Source of the DNA: Rudanella lutea DSM 19387
GTDB taxonomy: Bacteria; Bacteroidota; Bacteroidia; Cytophagales; Spirosomataceae
DNA length: 64,000 bases
NCBI RefSeq assembly: GCF_000383955.1
Contig: NZ_KB913013.1
Span: forward strand, 6,264,515-6,328,514
Direction: 5' to 3'
The notes beneath the pieces are model-generated. The model worked only from the letters and a program-made list of their open reading frames with translations, did not search any database and was not told where the DNA came from. Both the position numbers and the translations under genes were made by a program. This document shows positions 33,679 through 41,500 of this stretch, one piece after another (within the stretch, counting starts at the first letter, position 1; the number at the start of each line of letters is the position of its first letter).

Positions 33679-35157
33679 TCAGATAGGCAGGGTTGAAGGA
33701 GGGGAACGAGAAAAATCGGTGGGCACATCTTTTCCGAAACAATCGCGCAGGGCAACACGGGCCGCCAGATACCCGCACATACCGTGTACACCACCACCGG
33801 GCGGAGTTGCCGAGGAGCAGATAAACAAGCCGGGAGCGCCGGTCCGGTAAGGTGTGAAGCTCAGCGTGGGTCGGGTGTACAATTGCCCGACATCAATAAT
33901 GCCCCCGTTGATATCGCCCCCGACATAGTTCGGGTTCCAGTCTTCAATCTGCTTTGTATTCTGGGTATGCCGAGCCAGAATCCGGTCGCGGAAACCGGGC
34001 GCAGCTCGCTCTACCTGCTGCTCGATGCGCTCGGTCATGTCGACTGTCGAGCCATTGGGAACGTGGCAGTACGCCCAGCCCACGTGCCGACCGGCCGGGG
34101 CTCGCGTGTTATCAAACAGGCTTTGTTGAGCCAGCAGCACGTAGGGCTTGTCTGGGTGATAGCCGTTATAGGTGACTTTTTCGGCCAGGTTTATTTCTTC
34201 CAACGTTCCACCCAGGTGAACGGTCCCCGCCCGGCCGCAATCGGGATTAGTCCACGGAATGGGGCCATCCAGCGCCCAGTCAACTTTAAAAATACCGGGG
34301 CCATACCGGTAGGTTTCCAGTTGTTTCCGGTACAACCACGGGAACCGATCGCCAGCAAGCTGCAGCACACTTTTTGGGGTCAGATCGAGCAGGATGGCCC
34401 GCGCGGGCGGTAGGTCATGGAGCGAGCGGACGGGCCGATTCACTTCGACCTCGCCCCCCAGCGACTGCAAATAGCGAACCAGCGCATCGGTAATCTGCTG
34501 GGCTCCGCCTTTGGGCAAAGGCCAGCCAACCCGGTGCCCTGCCCCCATCAGCACCAGGGCAATGGCCGAGGTAGTCAGGTTGCTTAACGGCTGAATGGAA
34601 TGGGCCGCCATACCCGCCCACAGCGCCCGTGCCTCGGGCGTACGGAACCGACGGGCCAGCAATGTGGCCGGTTGCACCGCATTCAATCCAAATTGAGCCA
34701 GCTGGAGCGGGTGGCCCGGCCAACGCAGTGGACCAAGAATATCGGGCAGTAAGCCGGGCAGCTGTTCGACAATTGGCTCGAATAGCTTTCGGTATAGGTG
34801 GCCGTCAGCGTCGAGCCGTTCGGCCGTATCGGCTACCGACCCCGCCAGGAGGGCCGCCCGACCATCGGGCAGTGGGTGAGCGGCCGCAACGGGGGGAGTT
34901 ATCCATTCGAGCCCGAACTCGGCCAGCGGCAAACGACTCAGAAACGGAGAAGCTACCGCCAGCGGGTGAATGGCCGAGCCAAGGTCATGCACAAAGCCCG
35001 GCAGCGTCAGCTCGCCCGACCGAACCCCTCCGCCGGGCGTGGGCTGTGCCTCCAGTACCTTCACCGACAGGCCCGCCCGCGCCAGCACAATGGCGGCACT
35101 CAGGCCATTGGGACCCGCGCCCACAATGACCGCATCGTATTTTTTTTCTGTACCCAT
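33679..35157 (-). CDS. FAD-dependent oxidoreductase, phytoene-desaturase/PYROXD2-like
   Basis: 492 residues, last gene of the seven-gene SusCD-sulfur-type operon. The N-terminal dinucleotide motif is DAVIVGAGPNGLSAAIVLAR, followed by VKVLEAQPTPGGGVRSGE, typical of carotenoid-desaturase and PYROXD2-like enzymes. A second FAD contact near the C-terminus reads LFICSSATPPGGGVHGMCGY. There is no signal peptide or membrane span, so it is predicted cytoplasmic or peripheral. No carotenoid biosynthesis genes are nearby, so desaturation of a carotenoid is not supported. It starts 21 bp after the molybdoenzyme stop and may act on an organic product made by the cluster. Confidence 0.87.
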   Translation of the reverse strand: MGTEKKYDAVIVGAGPNGLSAAIVLARAGLSVKVLEAQPTPGGGVRSGELTLPGFVHDLGSAIHPLAVASPFLSRLPLAEFGLEWITPPVAAAHPLPDGRAALLAGSVADTAERLDADGHLYRKLFEPIVEQLPGLLPDILGPLRWPGHPLQLAQFGLNAVQPATLLARRFRTPEARALWAGMAAHSIQPLSNLTTSAIALVLMGAGHRVGWPLPKGGAQQITDALVRYLQSLGGEVEVNRPVRSLHDLPPARAILLDLTPKSVLQLAGDRFPWLYRKQLETYRYGPGIFKVDWALDGPIPWTNPDCGRAGTVHLGGTLEEINLAEKVTYNGYHPDKPYVLLAQQSLFDNTRAPAGRHVGWAYCHVPNGSTVDMTERIEQQVERAAPGFRDRILARHTQNTKQIEDWNPNYVGGDINGGIIDVGQLYTRPTLSFTPYRTGAPGLFICSSATPPGGGVHGMCGYLAARVALRDCFGKDVPTDFSRSPPSTLPI

Positions 35158-35178
35158 TATGGATTTGTACCGGACAAA

Positions 35179-36456
35179 CTACCGCCAGTTTTGAGGTTTA
35201 TGAAGCACCCGGCCATCCGTTTTTAATACCCAAGGTGTAATCGGGTTCAGGTGATAACCGCCCGTATCGGGGCCGCGGGCATCCATCAATTGCTTCAGTG
35301 TCGGTTGTGTGTAGCCCGTTTCATCGGTTACCCGGCTACAGATTTCGGTTTCGGCCCCGTCCCAGCGCCAGAAATGCCGAAACCGGACGTGAGCTTTGTC
35401 GAGCACAGGTTGCTGCAATTCGGTCACTTTCCACGAGCGCCCCGCGTCGGTACTGACCTCCACCCGAACCACCTTGCCCCGCCCGCTCCAGGCAAGGCCC
35501 CGAATCTCGATCCAACCTCGTTCCACCTGTACCGGGTAGGCCGGGTAGGTAATCAGGCTCCGGGCGTCCATCACGAAACTGAACTGCCGGATCTTACCCG
35601 GCCCTCCACCGGGGGCGCGTACTGGCTCGGTGTATTTGGACGTTTCCTCGCGGGTGTGCCAGGGGGCGTCGCCCAGCTCAAGGCGACGGAGCCATTTAAC
35701 GCTCATATTTCCCTCCCAGCCGGGTAAAAACAAACGCACCGGATAGCCTTGTTCGGGCCGGAGCGCTTCGCCGTTCTGGGCATACGCGATGATGGCGTCG
35801 TCGAGCCCTTTCTGCACCGGAATACTGCGGGTCATCCGGGCCGCATCGCCCCCCTCGGCCAGAAACCAGGTGGCCGAGGGCTTCACCCCCACCTCCCGAA
35901 AGAGGGTCGACAATTTAACGCCTGTCCATTCACTTTGGCTCGTCAATCCGGCAATGTCCTGCGGGCTCATGGTTTCCTTACCCGTCCGAAAATTACCCGA
36001 ACACTCCAGAAACGCAATCCGCGACACGCTCGGAAACCGCTTCAGGTCGGCCAGTGAAAACACCGTGGGTCGGTGAACCAGCCCGTGAATGGTTAGCTCG
36101 TACCGGGCCGGGTCGACCGTGGGTACCCCGTTATGGTGTCGCTCAAAGTGCAGGTCCGACGGAGTGATGATACCGTGAAAATCCTGCAAGGGCGAACGAG
36201 ATGAAATATCGGAGGGCTTTTTGACCAGCTTCTCAAACGCCGACCGTGTTCCGACCTCACCCGGCGGTAAACCCGGTACGCGGGTCGGATCATCGAGTAC
36301 GGCCCGTTCGGCTTCCAAAATGCCAATCTGAACCGACGTTGCAGGCCAGCCTTTCGCAAATGCGTTTTGCACCAAAGCCACAGCCGCTGTTGCCGCACCG
36401 CCCAGCAGGCTCCGACGGCTCACATGTTGGGTTGTATCTGGTTCGTTTTTCTTCAT
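35179..36456 (-). CDS. Tat-exported SoxC/sulfite-dehydrogenase-like molybdoenzyme
   Basis: 425 residues. The twin-arginine signal is VSRRSLLGGAATAAVALVQN. The molybdopterin Cys is in IAFLECSGNFRTG (Cys152), the site conserved in sulfite oxidases and SoxC. The oxidoreductase fold (PITIHG-type strand at RYELTIHGLVHRPTVFSLAD) precedes a C-terminal Mo-co dimerisation domain with VRVEVSTDAGRSWKVTEL. These enzymes oxidise sulfite or sulfane sulfur in the periplasm and pass electrons to a c-type cytochrome, which here is encoded 3 bp upstream. The pairing matches SoxCD and SorAB. The rest of a Sox system (SoxAXYZB) is absent from the window. The substrate could be another sulfur compound. Confidence 0.9.
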   Translation of the reverse strand: MKKNEPDTTQHVSRRSLLGGAATAAVALVQNAFAKGWPATSVQIGILEAERAVLDDPTRVPGLPPGEVGTRSAFEKLVKKPSDISSRSPLQDFHGIITPSDLHFERHHNGVPTVDPARYELTIHGLVHRPTVFSLADLKRFPSVSRIAFLECSGNFRTGKETMSPQDIAGLTSQSEWTGVKLSTLFREVGVKPSATWFLAEGGDAARMTRSIPVQKGLDDAIIAYAQNGEALRPEQGYPVRLFLPGWEGNMSVKWLRRLELGDAPWHTREETSKYTEPVRAPGGGPGKIRQFSFVMDARSLITYPAYPVQVERGWIEIRGLAWSGRGKVVRVEVSTDAGRSWKVTELQQPVLDKAHVRFRHFWRWDGAETEICSRVTDETGYTQPTLKQLMDARGPDTGGYHLNPITPWVLKTDGRVLHKPQNWR

Positions 36457-36459
36457 CGT

Positions 36460-37059
36460 TTATCGAATTTCGGGGCCACCCCGTCGGTCGTCGGGGACAA
36501 ACAGCTGCTGGGCGGGCATACGGACGGCCGGCAGCGTTTTAGCGTTGAGCACCGTCTTGGCGTCCATTAGATTATTGGCCGACAGCAGGTAAGCGGTCAG
36601 GGCATAGACCTCCCTGTCGGTGAGCGAACCGGGTGCGTTGAAGGGCATGGCCCGCCGGATATAGTCAAATACGGTTGTGGCATAGGGCCAATAATTGCCA
36701 ATGACGCGCTCGGGCCGTTTGCCAGATGATGCCTGGGCGTCAGCGCCAGCCGTAGCAACGAGGGCACCGTTTGGCCCCCCCGTACCGCCCGACCCGTGAC
36801 AGGCGGCACATTTGGCCCGAAAAAGGATCGCGCCCTGCTCTGCCGTACCCCAACCCGACGGCAAGCCCACCCCATCAGGGCGTACATCGCTGTCGAGTCG
36901 GGCCAGGTGTTGGGCGGATGCAAACCGGCCGAAACCAAACCGACCCGGAATAGAGTCAGATTGCGCAAAGGAGTAGCCAGATTTGGGCGAGGGGTGTTGA
37001 CCAACCCACCCGCCCAGTCCGACCATGAGCGCGAACAAGAGGCCAATCCGCTTATTCAT
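36460..37059 (-). CDS. Periplasmic monohaem cytochrome c (SoxD/SorB-like)
   Basis: 199 residues from the ATG at 37059, where MNKRIGLLFALMVGLGGWVG gives a signal peptide or anchor; the longer frame from 37419 lies inside the neighbouring gene. The haem motif is CAACH (Cys84, Cys87, His88), and the Met ligand is probably in AMPFNAPGSLTDREVYALTA, a pattern typical of the SoxD/SorB cytochrome. It should accept electrons from the molybdoenzyme encoded 3 bp downstream. Its start overlaps the stop of the upstream membrane-protein gene by 8 bp, so translation is coupled. Confidence 0.92.
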   Translation of the reverse strand: MNKRIGLLFALMVGLGGWVGQHPSPKSGYSFAQSDSIPGRFGFGRFASAQHLARLDSDVRPDGVGLPSGWGTAEQGAILFRAKCAACHGSGGTGGPNGALVATAGADAQASSGKRPERVIGNYWPYATTVFDYIRRAMPFNAPGSLTDREVYALTAYLLSANNLMDAKTVLNAKTLPAVRMPAQQLFVPDDRRGGPEIR

Positions 37060-38785
37060 ACGTACCAGCTTCGAGTGTGCTTCGACTGAGTGCGTACGGG
37101 CGTTCATAGCGATCGAGCACCACGTAGATGGAATCTTTGTGTTCATTGATACCGCGCAGAATGACCCGTTGACCACCCTTTTGTACCGTATAGGCCAGCA
37201 CCATTCGGTTGCGTTTTCCGGGTTTGCTCTCCGCCCGGATGCCTTTAGTGCGCCGGGTAGAACGTGCCAGCGGGTGAATTTTGGGGTCTTCCGGGCCGAT
37301 GACCGTCTGAGCTGCTTTGGGGATGAATGAAACGGCTTCGAGCGAGTCTTTAGCCGCCTGAACTGGGTCGCGTTTTGGGCGAGGCTCGCCGGGGCCCGCC
37401 GGCCGGGCACCCTGCCCACCCAGATCCCGGTTGTTCACCAGATATTCGCGGGTGACATTTTCGGATTGGCTCGCCCGGGCACCCCGATTTTTATCCTGCA
37501 AATACAGCACGCCATTCACCGTATCGGCTTCGTAATAGAACACCCGCTGCCCACCGGCTACGCCTGTTAGTTCAAACGTCCGGTTGATGTCGCGCATGGG
37601 GGCTCCCCCACCATTCGACAAATCCAATTGGACGGGTTTGGCCGTTTTAAACGTCAGCGTGGTCCAATTTTCAAAGGTCGCCTGTTGCCAGCGGAGGGTG
37701 TCTGTGGGCGACTCAGGCAGGAGTTGGCCGGTTTCGGGACCGCCGTGGATTCGGAACTCGGTTACGGCGTAGTTGCCCCGCAGCTCTTTAATCCCTTTCT
37801 GCGCGGGCTGTTTGTATGGGTCGTACTTCCAGTTGGTCCATTGGAGCCAGAACAGCCAGACCAGAAAAATGCCGAGGGTAGCCGCTTTCAGCCCGATGCG
37901 TACATATTGCTGCCAGCCCTTAAAGTTTGGGGCAAAGTACGTTGGCACGACGGGCTGTTCCAGAATGAGTAATTTGTAGAGATCGGCGACGTAATAGACC
38001 AGCAGAAAGCCGGATAGCAGCACGAAATACGAACTGTACACATGCACGCCCCCGTCGTAGGCAAAGTTGACGTACACAATGTCGGCCAGGGCTCCAAACA
38101 ACAACACCGCCCCCCAGAACGTAGTAGCCCGAAAAAACAGGAATGCCCCGGCGGCCACTTCGACCACACCCGTAAACACCTCGTACCAGGGCACAATGCC
38201 AATCGACAACCAGTAAATTTTTTGCAGCGTCAGGTCGCCAAAATCGGTATTCAACACGCCCAAAGATGGGTATGGTAACTGGGTGGGCAGCAGTTTGGTG
38301 AACCCAAACCCGATAATGCCGATACCCGCGCGGTACCGCACCACCACCCGCAGCCAATAGTAAAGGCGCTCATAATGAGCCGGTTCCACCTTACGCAGCC
38401 GAACTACGACCGTCCAGACGGCCCCTACCCCAATGGCAAACAGCAGCGTGATTACCCAAATGGCGTAGCCGTCAAGCGTGCTCCCGAAGATACGATTCCC
38501 GAACAGCCCCAGGCCCGACCCGAACCGGGCCAGATCGTAGAAATCGCGGTAGTGCGGGTGTAGCCAGTCGAGGGCGAGGGCATTTTTGTACCAGGCCAGA
38601 TCATTGGGTAACGACATGGCGATGAAAAACACGAACGCAATTCTGAACAGGATTTTCTGGCCTTCGGTCCAGGAATGGCCGGGCACAGATGCAGAAACCG
38701 GCGGATTTAGGGGCGTAGCAGCCGCCGAAGTCGGTTTTCTTAAACCGAGTTCGATTTGTTCAGGCGTGATTGGATAGGTTGCCAT
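37052..38785 (-). CDS. DoxX-like multi-span membrane protein, long form
   Basis: 577 residues. About seven hydrophobic spans occur in residues 45-330, including GIGIIGFGFTKLLPTQLPYP and IGIVPWYEVFTGVVEVAAGA, which resemble DoxX/HTTM-type quinone-associated membrane proteins. A soluble C-terminal region follows with an apparent beta domain (LTLFKTAKPVQLDLS-like segments) and a charged Pro/Arg/Lys-rich linker (GARPAGPGEPRPKRDP). It is a paralogue of the next gene upstream (38797-40122), with the same RYR...GFxKLxPxQxPxPSLxxLN core. Such proteins may link an oxidase to the quinone pool. Position before the cytochrome and molybdoenzyme suggests it carries their electrons, but this is inference. 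Confidence 0.8.
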   Translation of the reverse strand: MATYPITPEQIELGLRKPTSAAATPLNPPVSASVPGHSWTEGQKILFRIAFVFFIAMSLPNDLAWYKNALALDWLHPHYRDFYDLARFGSGLGLFGNRIFGSTLDGYAIWVITLLFAIGVGAVWTVVVRLRKVEPAHYERLYYWLRVVVRYRAGIGIIGFGFTKLLPTQLPYPSLGVLNTDFGDLTLQKIYWLSIGIVPWYEVFTGVVEVAAGAFLFFRATTFWGAVLLFGALADIVYVNFAYDGGVHVYSSYFVLLSGFLLVYYVADLYKLLILEQPVVPTYFAPNFKGWQQYVRIGLKAATLGIFLVWLFWLQWTNWKYDPYKQPAQKGIKELRGNYAVTEFRIHGGPETGQLLPESPTDTLRWQQATFENWTTLTFKTAKPVQLDLSNGGGAPMRDINRTFELTGVAGGQRVFYYEADTVNGVLYLQDKNRGARASQSENVTREYLVNNRDLGGQGARPAGPGEPRPKRDPVQAAKDSLEAVSFIPKAAQTVIGPEDPKIHPLARSTRRTKGIRAESKPGKRNRMVLAYTVQKGGQRVILRGINEHKDSIYVVLDRYERPYALSRSTLEAGTYE

Positions 38786-38796
38786 GAGTCTGTCAG

Positions 38797-40122
38797 TTAA
38801 AGAGTGAGTGAGCCGCGCCGACCAGCCTTAGCGGCTTCGTGCTGCAGGTATTTTTTGTCCACTTTCACCAGAGTAGCCTCCACCCGGTGCCCTTCCGAAT
38901 CGGTGCCCTGGAGTGTAAGCCGATTGTTAGCCGATCGGGTCAGTCGTAACCGGAGCTGGTCGGTAGCGTGATGGGGGTTAGCGTTTTGTAGGGTCAGCTC
39001 GCGTCGGGCAGCATCGGTTGTGTACCGGTAGTAATGCCGCCCCTGCGAGCCCGCCAGTTCGTAATCACTTTGGGCAGCCCCAGCGGGTAGCTCCTCCGTC
39101 GAAACATGGTGGATCGTTACCGGGCGATTCGAACGGATGCTGAGCGTATTCCAGGGCTCAAAAACCACATCCTGCCAGCGGCTCGGGTGCGTTTTTGCGT
39201 AAGGAATAACCTGTCCATCCTGCTTAAACGTCTCTACCCGGTACAGCCCTACCACACCATCGGCCCGCAGGCCGGGCGTTTGTGGGTACCGAATGTTACG
39301 GGGTGTAAGCGCCGTTGTGAACCCGTACAAACCCACAACCAAAGCCAAAAATGCCCCTTTCAGCCCATAGCGAGCCGCTCTTGGAATAGTCGATAAATCG
39401 AGAAAATCCCGATTGGGTCGGGCTGGGCGTTCGAGCGACACAAGGCGGAACAGCCGTACGGCATCGTGCCCAAACAGAAACAGACCAAACGTGACCAACA
39501 GCCCGCTGTACACGTACTCCCCACCCTCATAGGCGAGGTTCGAGAAAAATACATTCCCCAAAAATGGCAGCAGAATCAGGGTGCCGATGGCGGTAGTTTT
39601 GCGATGAAGCAACAACAAACCGCCCAGCACCTCGACCCCACCCAGAAATGCCTGATACCCCGGCACAACCCCGAGCGAGAGCGAAAATAGTTTCCAGGCC
39701 GAATGATCGCCGTAGGCTGTATTGAGGCTACTGAGTGACGGTAGCGGGGCCTGAATCGGAAACAGTTTGAGGAAACCGTAGGCAATCACAGCCCAGGCAA
39801 GTCGGTACCGAACGGCCACCCGCACCCAGGCATACACGCGCCCATCTGTTTCGGAATTCGTCGGGCGTTGTCCCCAGACAAAAGTGCCAATTCCGGCCAG
39901 TAGCACCACTACTCCCCAATTAGCAAACGTATCGGCTGAACCGAAAAACGAGGGCGAATACCGCGACAGGTTAAAGAGCCAACGCGTAAAGGCATAGGCG
40001 GCCGTATCGCCCGACCAATCGAAGAGGTTCGTAAAAAATCGGACGTCGATCGGCAACAGTTGGATGGCTACATACAGCACCACAAACCGGAGTGCGGTGG
40101 TCTGGATAAATGAGATCTTCAT
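38797..40122 (-). CDS. DoxX-like multi-span membrane protein, short form
   Basis: 441 residues, paralogue of the next gene. Membrane spans cover about residues 10-270, with the shared core VAVRYRLAWAVIAYGFLKLF then PIQAPLPSLSSLNTAYGD and LSLGVVPGYQAFLGGVEVLG. A shorter C-terminal soluble domain (about 290-441) has beta-rich pattern such as WNTLSIRSNRPVTIHHVSTE, matching the paralogue's FENWTTLTFKTAKPVQLDL. It lacks the charged linker of the longer copy. Its start is 12 bp after the SusD stop and its own stop is 11 bp before the next start. Two tandem unequal copies suggest a duplication followed by divergence, perhaps forming a heterodimer. Confidence 0.8.
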   Translation of the reverse strand: MKISFIQTTALRFVVLYVAIQLLPIDVRFFTNLFDWSGDTAAYAFTRWLFNLSRYSPSFFGSADTFANWGVVVLLAGIGTFVWGQRPTNSETDGRVYAWVRVAVRYRLAWAVIAYGFLKLFPIQAPLPSLSSLNTAYGDHSAWKLFSLSLGVVPGYQAFLGGVEVLGGLLLLHRKTTAIGTLILLPFLGNVFFSNLAYEGGEYVYSGLLVTFGLFLFGHDAVRLFRLVSLERPARPNRDFLDLSTIPRAARYGLKGAFLALVVGLYGFTTALTPRNIRYPQTPGLRADGVVGLYRVETFKQDGQVIPYAKTHPSRWQDVVFEPWNTLSIRSNRPVTIHHVSTEELPAGAAQSDYELAGSQGRHYYRYTTDAARRELTLQNANPHHATDQLRLRLTRSANNRLTLQGTDSEGHRVEATLVKVDKKYLQHEAAKAGRRGSLTL

Positions 40123-40134
40123 GACGACAAGGGT

Positions 40135-41487
40135 TTAGTAGCCAGGGTTTTGTTCGAGTGCCTTATCAGAAAGCAGTTGCTGAATGGGCAGGGGCATGAG
40201 ATACCGGTTCGGGTCGGTCAGGTTGAACACGGCGGGGGCGCGGCCCGTCCGGACAATGTCGAACCAGCGATGCGGCTCCAGCGCAAACTCAACACGACGT
40301 TCATTTTCTATCGCCAGCAACAACGCTTCGGACGTAGCCACGGCCGAGGTGGGGAGCGGGGCAAGCCCCGCCCGTTCGCGAACGGCGTTGAAGTCAGTCA
40401 GAGCGTCGGCAAGCTTATTTTGCTGGGCACGGGCCTCGGCCCGGATCAGATACGCTTCGGCAATTCGGAAAATGTACGACGGGTCGGAGGCCGGGTTGCG
40501 GTAGTACAGCGTACCGTACGCGCGGTTCTGATTGTCGCGGGCTACCAGCACAGATCGGTTGCCGCCGATAGCCGGGTTGTTCAGCAAGGCCACCAGCGCG
40601 TCGTTGGGTGCCCACTGCCGGGTGCCACCAGCCGTTTGGGGTTGCCACTGATTCCGGTGGGTGTTCACTTCGGTAGTACCATTGTAGAAAATCTCCCAAA
40701 CCGACTCATGCGTGCCCCGGGCGTCGTTCTGGAAAAAGGCGCCAAACGGACGCAGGAGCCGGTAATTGGTCGAATCACCGACTAAACGGCCCGCGAAATC
40801 CTCGGCTTTTGCCCAGTCTTTGTTGTACAGAAAATAGCGTGCTTTGAGGGCAAATACCGTTTTGCGGGTCACGTTGTACCGGTCGGTGGTGAGCGGCAAC
40901 AGCGGCTCGGCGGCCTCCAGATCCCTGAGCACCTGCGCGTAGGTTTCCGCCAACGTAGCCCGCCGGATGCCAGCATTATCCGTAGGGCCAAGGGTTGGCT
41001 TCGTGATAATAGGCACCCCGCCCCAGGTCCGGGCCAAATCGAAATAAGCCAGCGCCCTAATAGCATAGGCCTGCCCCAGATAGGCATTTCGAAGGGCTGG
41101 AGTCAGGGCCGGATCGGTCACGGCGGGCACTTTATCCAGCACATTGTTAGCCCGGTTGATGGTCCGGTAAATGGCAATCCAGGCCGAGCTGAGGGTTGCG
41201 TTTTCGGCGCTTACCCGCTTGTTGATAAACTCCTGCACTTGTGACTGCGAACCCGTCCAGGCGATGTTGTCGCCCGACAGGTAGCCGATACTCGGAAAAC
41301 TCGTACCATAGTAGCCCGCATCGGCCAGGGCGCTGTACACACCCCGCAGGGCCGTCAGTGCCGAGGTTTGGTCCTTGATGGTTACCGCATCGGAGATGGA
41401 TTCGAGCGGTTTGACGTCTAAAAAGGTTTGGCAGGCACTAACCGCCAACCCAACGCCCAGCAGAGCGATGTATTTGATTCGTTTCAT
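40135..41487 (-). CDS. SusD/RagB-family nutrient-binding outer-membrane lipoprotein
   Basis: 450 residues. A signal peptide with lipobox (VSAC, Cys19 in LAVSACQTFLDVKP) shows export and lipidation. TPR-like helical features follow, including the family hallmark RIAEAYLIRAEARAQQNKLA then DFNAVRERAGL and the C-terminal RRVEFALEPHRWFDIVRTG. SusD caps the SusC channel and binds the ligand outside the cell. It starts 13 bp after the SusC stop. SusCD pairs usually take up glycans or peptides; here the downstream genes are redox rather than glycosidase genes, so the ligand is probably not a polysaccharide. Confidence 0.95.
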   Translation of the reverse strand: MKRIKYIALLGVGLAVSACQTFLDVKPLESISDAVTIKDQTSALTALRGVYSALADAGYYGTSFPSIGYLSGDNIAWTGSQSQVQEFINKRVSAENATLSSAWIAIYRTINRANNVLDKVPAVTDPALTPALRNAYLGQAYAIRALAYFDLARTWGGVPIITKPTLGPTDNAGIRRATLAETYAQVLRDLEAAEPLLPLTTDRYNVTRKTVFALKARYFLYNKDWAKAEDFAGRLVGDSTNYRLLRPFGAFFQNDARGTHESVWEIFYNGTTEVNTHRNQWQPQTAGGTRQWAPNDALVALLNNPAIGGNRSVLVARDNQNRAYGTLYYRNPASDPSYIFRIAEAYLIRAEARAQQNKLADALTDFNAVRERAGLAPLPTSAVATSEALLLAIENERRVEFALEPHRWFDIVRTGRAPAVFNLTDPNRYLMPLPIQQLLSDKALEQNPGY

Positions 41488-41500
41488 GAGGTCGGAAATG

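Noticed and set aside
33679..35157. FAD oxidoreductase as a carotenoid desaturase
   Set aside because: No phytoene synthase or other carotenoid genes are nearby; its operon is redox and transport.
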